Assembly (NCBI GenBank): GCA_905205855.1
Contig: CAJLFL010000067.1
Span: 1 to 9,178, forward strand
Length of the DNA stretch: 9,178 nucleotides
DNA from: an uncultured Eubacteriales bacterium
GTDB lineage: Bacteria > Bacillota > Clostridia > Monoglobales > Monoglobaceae
Direction of reading: 5' to 3'
This document shows, piece by piece, positions 6,601 through 9,178 of this stretch. Made by a program: the position numbers and the translations under genes. Within the stretch, counting starts at the first letter, position 1. Each line of letters begins with the position of its first letter. The notes beneath the pieces were generated by a model that saw only the letters and a program-made list of their open reading frames with translations, was not told the origin of the DNA and ran no database searches.

Positions 6601-6619
6601 CCGACAATACCAGTATAAA
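6601..6619 (-). repeat. Right copy of 19-bp inverted repeat, overlapping the -10 box
   Basis: Read on the minus strand this is TTTATACTGGTATTGTCGG, 18 of 19 bases identical to the plus-strand sequence at 5392-5410. Its TATACT is the predicted -10 box of the exported-protein gene. The two copies point inward and enclose the whole gene. Confidence 0.6.
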
Positions 6620-6641
6620 ACGTATTTGCATATTTTGTCTA
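6612..6641 (-). promoter_or_regulatory. Sigma-A-type promoter for the exported-protein/ABC/two-component operon
   Basis: On the minus strand TAGACA (6636-6641) is followed after 18 bases by TATACT (6612-6617). Each hexamer matches consensus at five of six positions. A start near 6605 would give a leader of about 84 bases containing two palindromes. AT-rich sequence upstream (to about 6690) could act as an UP element. No equally good promoter is seen before the ABC, kinase or regulator genes. Confidence 0.5.
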
Positions 6642-6705
6642 AAACAAAAATAAATAAATTATTAACATTTGGTTTTATTTTGTTTATAAGCATTGTTGTC
6701 TTTGC

Positions 6706-6734
6706 TTGACTTAAACGTAATATCATGGTATTAT
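6706..6734 (+). promoter_or_regulatory. Sigma-A-type promoter for the Lrp-aminotransferase operon, with overlapping dyad
   Basis: TTGACT (6706-6711) and TATTAT (6729-6734) are spaced by 17 bases, a near-consensus promoter. Transcription would start near 6741, leaving a leader of about 35 bases, too short for a riboswitch or T-box. The near-perfect dyad TAATATCATGGTATTA (6718-6733) covers the -10 region and is a good candidate operator for the encoded Lrp-type regulator, as these are often autoregulated. Confidence 0.7.
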
Positions 6735-6775
6735 ATATAGAATCACTATTTTACAATTATAAGGAGGTCAAACTA

Positions 6776-7282
6776 ATGTCTAATAATTATGATGATAAGG
6801 CAGCAATGATTCTTGACCTTTTACACAGAGATTGCCGCCGTTCAATAGAGGAGATTGCAACAATGCTCAGCCTGCCGGCAGAGGAGGTCGCCGGAATAAT
6901 AGATGAACTTGAAAAGAAGCGTGTTATCCTGGGCTATGGCGCGCGTATCAACTGGGATGAGGCAAACGGTACCGATATTGTTACGGCATACATTGAACTT
7001 AAGGTTACGCCGCAGAGAGATTTGGGTTATGACCGCATTGCAGAGAGAATCTATCAATATCCGGAGGTTAAGGCGATAAATCTAATGAGCGGAAGCTATG
7101 ACTTTGGCATAACTGTTGAGGGCAGAAATATAAAAGAGATTTCTCAGTTTGTATCGGGACATCTTGCGCCGATGGAATCCGTAACCGGAACAGCAACTCA
7201 CTTTGTGCTTAAACGCTATAAATATGACGGTGTTGTATGTGCCCAGCCTGAAAAGGATGAAAGAGAGGTTATCTCCTTATGA
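6776..7282 (+). CDS. Lrp/AsnC-family transcriptional regulator
   Basis: A 168-residue protein of usual family length. An N-terminal helix-turn-helix (about 8-52, RSIEEIATMLSLPAEEVAG then LEKKRVILGY) precedes a RAM ligand-binding and oligomerisation domain (about 67-148), with the turn GSYDFGITVEG typical of the effector site. The start is set by AGGAGGT (6762-6768), seven bases before ATG 6776; the earlier ATG 6725 falls in the promoter. The TGA overlaps the ATG of the aminotransferase gene (ATGA), so the two proteins are made together. Lrp family members bind DNA as dimers or octamers and respond to amino acids. Here the likely effector is a substrate or product of the neighbouring aminotransferase. 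The arrangement is like the alaR-alaT pair of Bacillus subtilis, but which amino acid is sensed cannot be read. Confidence 0.93.
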   Translation: MSNNYDDKAAMILDLLHRDCRRSIEEIATMLSLPAEEVAGIIDELEKKRVILGYGARINWDEANGTDIVTAYIELKVTPQRDLGYDRIAERIYQYPEVKAINLMSGSYDFGITVEGRNIKEISQFVSGHLAPMESVTGTATHFVLKRYKYDGVVCAQPEKDEREVISL

Positions 7283-8451
7283 GTATGAATATTAAAGAAC
7301 TGCTCAATCCTGTGGTGGCAAATATACCGCCGTCCGGAATCAGAAAGTTTTTTGATGTTGCGGCAGAGATGGAGGACGCAATTTCACTCGGCGTGGGTGA
7401 GCCTGATTTTGTTACGCCGTGGCATATCCGTGATGAAGGTATATATTCGTTAGAAAAAGGAAGAACACATTATACATCAAATTCCGGACTAAAAGAATTG
7501 CGCGTTGAAATATCGAATTATCTCAATCGTCGTTTTGAGCTTAAATACAATCCGATGAGTCAGGTCGTTGTGACTGTCGGCGGAAGCGAAGCCATAGATT
7601 TATTTATACGTTCTGTCGTAAAGCCCGGTGATGAAGTTCTGATACCGGAACCAAGCTTTGTATGCTACAGTCCTATTACGGCTCTCGCAGGCGGTGTTTC
7701 TGTTCCGATAGTAACAAAAGCGGAAAATGAGTTCAGACTTACTCCGCAGGAACTGAAAGCGGCAATCACGCCGAAAACAAAAGTGCTTGTGCTTCCGTTT
7801 CCTAATAATCCAACCGGAGCGGTTATGCGTAAGGAGCATCTTGAGGCATTGGCTGAGGTGCTTAAAGGAACAGATATTCTTGTCTTGGCAGATGAAATTT
7901 ATGCCGAACTTACTTATGGCTCACAAAGACATGTGTCTTTTGCGTCAATACCTGAAATGTATGAGCGTACGGTTATAGTAAGCGGATTTTCAAAGGCATA
8001 CGCAATGACCGGCTGGCGTCTTGGATATGCATGCGGTCATCCGGATTTGATAAAGGCGATGACAAAGGTGCATCAGTTTGCAATTATGTCCGCGCCGACA
8101 ACTGCACAGTATGCTGCGATAGAGGCACTTAAAAACGGTGACAATGATATAGCCGAAATGCGTGCAGAGTATGATATGCGCCGTCATGTTATGGTTCAGG
8201 GTTTCAACGATATGGGACTTGATTGTTTTGAGCCTGAGGGGGCATTTTATACCTTCCCTTGTATAAAAAGCACGGGACTTAATTCAAATGATTTCTGTGA
8301 AAAGCTTTTATATGATAAGCGTGTGGCAGTTGTACCTGGTACAGCGTTTGGCGCAAGCGGAGAGGGCTTTATAAGATGCTCTTATGCGTATTCAATAAAG
8401 AATATAAATGACGCTTTGGAGCGAATAGAGGCATTTGTAAAGGGCAGATAA
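7279..8451 (+). CDS. PLP-dependent class I/II aminotransferase (PatA/AlaT-like)
   Basis: A complete 390-residue fold-type I aminotransferase. SGFSKAYAMTGWRLGY holds K239, which forms the Schiff base with PLP. N177 in PFPNNPTG, and D205 and Y208 in LADEIY, contact the cofactor. R366 in GFIRCSYA matches the Arg that binds the substrate carboxylate. GVGEPDF near residue 40 is the usual N-terminal substrate loop. Overall it looks closest to Bacillus PatA/AlaT-type enzymes (SGIRKF near the N-terminus, SEAIDLFIRSVVKPGDEV). It should move amino groups between an amino acid and 2-oxoglutarate or pyruvate in the cytosol. Alanine, aspartate or aromatic amino acids are all possible. The ATG at 7279 overlaps the regulator's stop and has AGAGAGG ten bases upstream; an ATG two codons later is possible. 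A terminator follows immediately. Confidence 0.95.
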   Translation: MSMNIKELLNPVVANIPPSGIRKFFDVAAEMEDAISLGVGEPDFVTPWHIRDEGIYSLEKGRTHYTSNSGLKELRVEISNYLNRRFELKYNPMSQVVVTVGGSEAIDLFIRSVVKPGDEVLIPEPSFVCYSPITALAGGVSVPIVTKAENEFRLTPQELKAAITPKTKVLVLPFPNNPTGAVMRKEHLEALAEVLKGTDILVLADEIYAELTYGSQRHVSFASIPEMYERTVIVSGFSKAYAMTGWRLGYACGHPDLIKAMTKVHQFAIMSAPTTAQYAAIEALKNGDNDIAEMRAEYDMRRHVMVQGFNDMGLDCFEPEGAFYTFPCIKSTGLNSNDFCEKLLYDKRVAVVPGTAFGASGEGFIRCSYAYSIKNINDALERIEAFVKGR

Positions 8452-8458
8452 ATGCATG

Positions 8459-8494
8459 AAGCGGACAGGCGGTATTAAGCCTGTCTGCTTTTTA
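8459..8494 (+). terminator. Terminator of the Lrp-aminotransferase operon
   Basis: AAGCGGACAGGC and GCCTGTCTGCTT form a 12-bp stem with one G-U pair and a loop of about eight bases (8459-8490). The stem runs into TTTTT. It begins eight bases after the aminotransferase stop codon. Confidence 0.92.
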
Positions 8495-8525
8495 AGAAAA
8501 ATTTTAGAAAATTTGAAAAAAAGTC

Positions 8526-8554
8526 TTGACAAAACATAACTTGGCAAGTATAAT
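8526..8554 (+). promoter_or_regulatory. Consensus sigma-A promoter for the tRNA genes
   Basis: TTGACA (8526-8531), a 17-base spacer and TATAAT (8549-8554) match the consensus perfectly. Upstream A/T tracts (8494-8522) fit an UP element, as expected for strongly expressed stable RNA genes. The start would be near 8561, about 40 bases before tRNA-Leu. Confidence 0.92.
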
Positions 8555-8599
8555 AAATAAGTCAGCTTTTTTGAGGTGTTTTTATTAAAAAGCAGATGT

Positions 8600-8683
8600 G
8601 CGAGCATGCTGGAATCGGCAGACAGGCACGTTTGAGGGGCGTGTGCTTATGGCGTGTGGGTTCAAGTCCCACTGCTCGCACCA
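8600..8683 (+). tRNA. tRNA-Leu (anticodon GAG)
   Basis: A class II tRNA with encoded CCA. The acceptor stem GCGAGCA/TGCTCGC is followed by discriminator A and CCA. The anticodon stem CACGT/GCGTG holds the loop TTGAGGG with GAG at 8634-8636, which reads CUC/CUU. A 12-base variable arm (8644-8655) and the T arm GTGGG-TTCAAGT-CCCAC complete it. The long variable arm and discriminator A agree with leucine. Confidence 0.96.
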
Positions 8684-8689
8684 ATATTT

Positions 8690-8764
8690 TGCCTGATAGT
8701 GTAATGGTTAGCACAAGTGACTCTGACTCACTTTGTCTGGGTTCAAATCCTAGTCAGGCAGCCA
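8690..8764 (+). tRNA. tRNA-Gln (anticodon CTG)
   Basis: The acceptor stem TGCCTGA/TCAGGCA is followed by discriminator G and encoded CCA. The anticodon stem AGTGA/TCACT holds loop CTCTGAC with CTG at 8723-8725, reading CAG. The T arm is CTGGG-TTCAAAT-CCTAG. The U1-A72 pair and G73 fit glutamine tRNAs. It lies six bases after tRNA-Leu and is surely cut from the same transcript. Confidence 0.96.
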
Positions 8765-8767
8765 AAT

Positions 8768-8806
8768 AAGAAGCGTAATTTTGATACAAATTTACGCTTC
8801 TTTTTC
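8768..8806 (+). terminator. Terminator of the tRNA operon
   Basis: AAGAAGCGTAA and TTACGCTTCTT form a perfect 11-bp stem around a loop of about 13 bases. The T-rich tail TTTTTC follows. It starts four bases after the tRNA-Gln CCA. Confidence 0.92.
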
Positions 8807-8935
8807 TTCGCTCAAAACCGCTTAAATAAAGAACTTTCAAAAATAGATTAGTTTCCGAGTGAGATATGTGATAGGAAAAAATACAGGTTTTATTACTGGA
8901 AACAGGAAAACGAATTCACTCTGAACTTTTCTCAA
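8807..8935. other. Non-coding stretch between tRNA operon and recombinase end
   Basis: No open frame with a credible start, no RNA gene and no strong repeat is visible here. If the recombinase belongs to an integrated element, the element-chromosome junction (att site) may lie in this stretch, but no att core can be identified from one side only. Confidence 0.4.
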
Positions 8936-8983
8936 AGTAAAATGCACCGTTTTTTCATTTTAATTCCGAAAAGCGGTGCATTT
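8936..8983 (-). terminator. Terminator-like hairpin after the recombinase gene
   Basis: AAATGCACCG (8940-8949) pairs with CGGTGCATTT (8974-8983). With one G-U pair the stem extends to about 15 bp around a 14-base loop. On the minus strand the stem runs into TTTTAC. It lies 12 bases after the recombinase stop codon. Confidence 0.75.
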
Positions 8984-8995
8984 CGTTTTTGTGTA

Positions 8996-9178
8996 TTAAA
9001 GACTTATTACTTGCCCGTTTTTGAAGTACACTGTGTAATGTCTATCGTGATGAACCTCAACTTTTTCAACCAAGGTTATCCAAAGTTCCTCATCAAAGCT
9101 TTCTATTGATTCCGGCGTACTGTTCAAGGTTTCAATAAAAACCTGCATTTCTCGTTCTTTATTGATGCGTTCTTTCCT
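8996..9178 (-). CDS. Large serine recombinase, C-terminal 60 residues (partial)
   Basis: An open frame enters from the right edge on the minus strand and ends at TAA (8996-8998). The visible tail is ESFDEELWITLVEKVEVHH followed by HDRHYTVYFKNGQVISL. The pattern FDEELW..LVEKV.V then a basic turn and YFKNG is the usual C-terminus of large serine recombinases, after their coiled-coil/zinc region. These act as site-specific integrases or transposases of phages, ICEs and TnpX-like transposons. The catalytic domain lies outside the window, so activity cannot be judged. The serine-recombinase gene commonly sits at one end of its element, so an element probably extends to the right of this window. 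Confidence 0.85.
   Translation of the reverse strand, partial: RKERINKEREMQVFIETLNSTPESIESFDEELWITLVEKVEVHHDRHYTVYFKNGQVISL

Noticed and set aside
6741..6775. Riboswitch or T-box in the leader of the Lrp-aminotransferase operon
   Set aside because: The promoter leaves only about 35 leader bases, too short for either, and no terminator stem lies before the start codon.
8690..8764. tRNA-Gln 3' end as the att site of the neighbouring element
   Set aside because: No second copy of the tRNA 3' end is visible near the recombinase gene, and serine recombinases usually do not use tRNA genes, unlike tyrosine integrases.
1..9178. CRISPR array or tandem repeat cluster
   Set aside because: No regularly spaced direct repeats were seen anywhere in the window.

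Overview
The window looks like a chromosomal segment from an AT-rich, Gram-positive anaerobe of the Clostridia type, probably gut-associated. The evidence is indirect: strong AGGAGG-type ribosome binding sites, consensus sigma-A promoters, tRNA genes with encoded CCA, an Lrp/aminotransferase pair of the Firmicutes kind, a BcrA-like ABC transporter with a two-component system, and a large serine recombinase tail. TGA is used as an ordinary stop by several genes here. No species can be named from the sequence alone.

Left part (1-1976, + strand): the 3' end of an unidentified gene is followed 23 bases later by a cytoplasmic, four-Asp-box sialidase-like (BNR) beta-propeller gene. Its reading frame is cut by an in-frame TGA at 1631-1633. 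The same frame then stays open for another 103 codons that read as the rest of its C-terminal beta-rich domain. A palindromic bidirectional terminator separates it from the convergent minus-strand block.

Middle part (1975-6641, - strand): five genes are read leftward, apparently as one unit. They are an exported 367-residue protein of unknown function, a BcrA/LanF-like ABC ATPase whose Q-loop position carries Glu, a six-helix ABC-2 permease, a HAMP sensor kinase with a short outer loop, and an OmpR-family response regulator. This resembles antimicrobial-peptide or envelope-stress detoxification modules. The exported protein gene is bracketed by a 19-bp inverted repeat (18/19 identical). The right copy contains the predicted -10 box of the gene, and the left copy lies just upstream of the ABC genes. 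These could be shared regulator sites or the ends of a cassette.

Right part (6706-9178): a divergent promoter drives an Lrp/AsnC-family regulator translationally coupled to a class I/II aminotransferase, followed by a terminator. A perfect consensus promoter then drives tRNA-Leu(GAG) and tRNA-Gln(CTG), with their own terminator. The window ends in the last 60 codons of a large serine recombinase on the minus strand, so the border of an integrated element may lie just beyond the tRNA genes.
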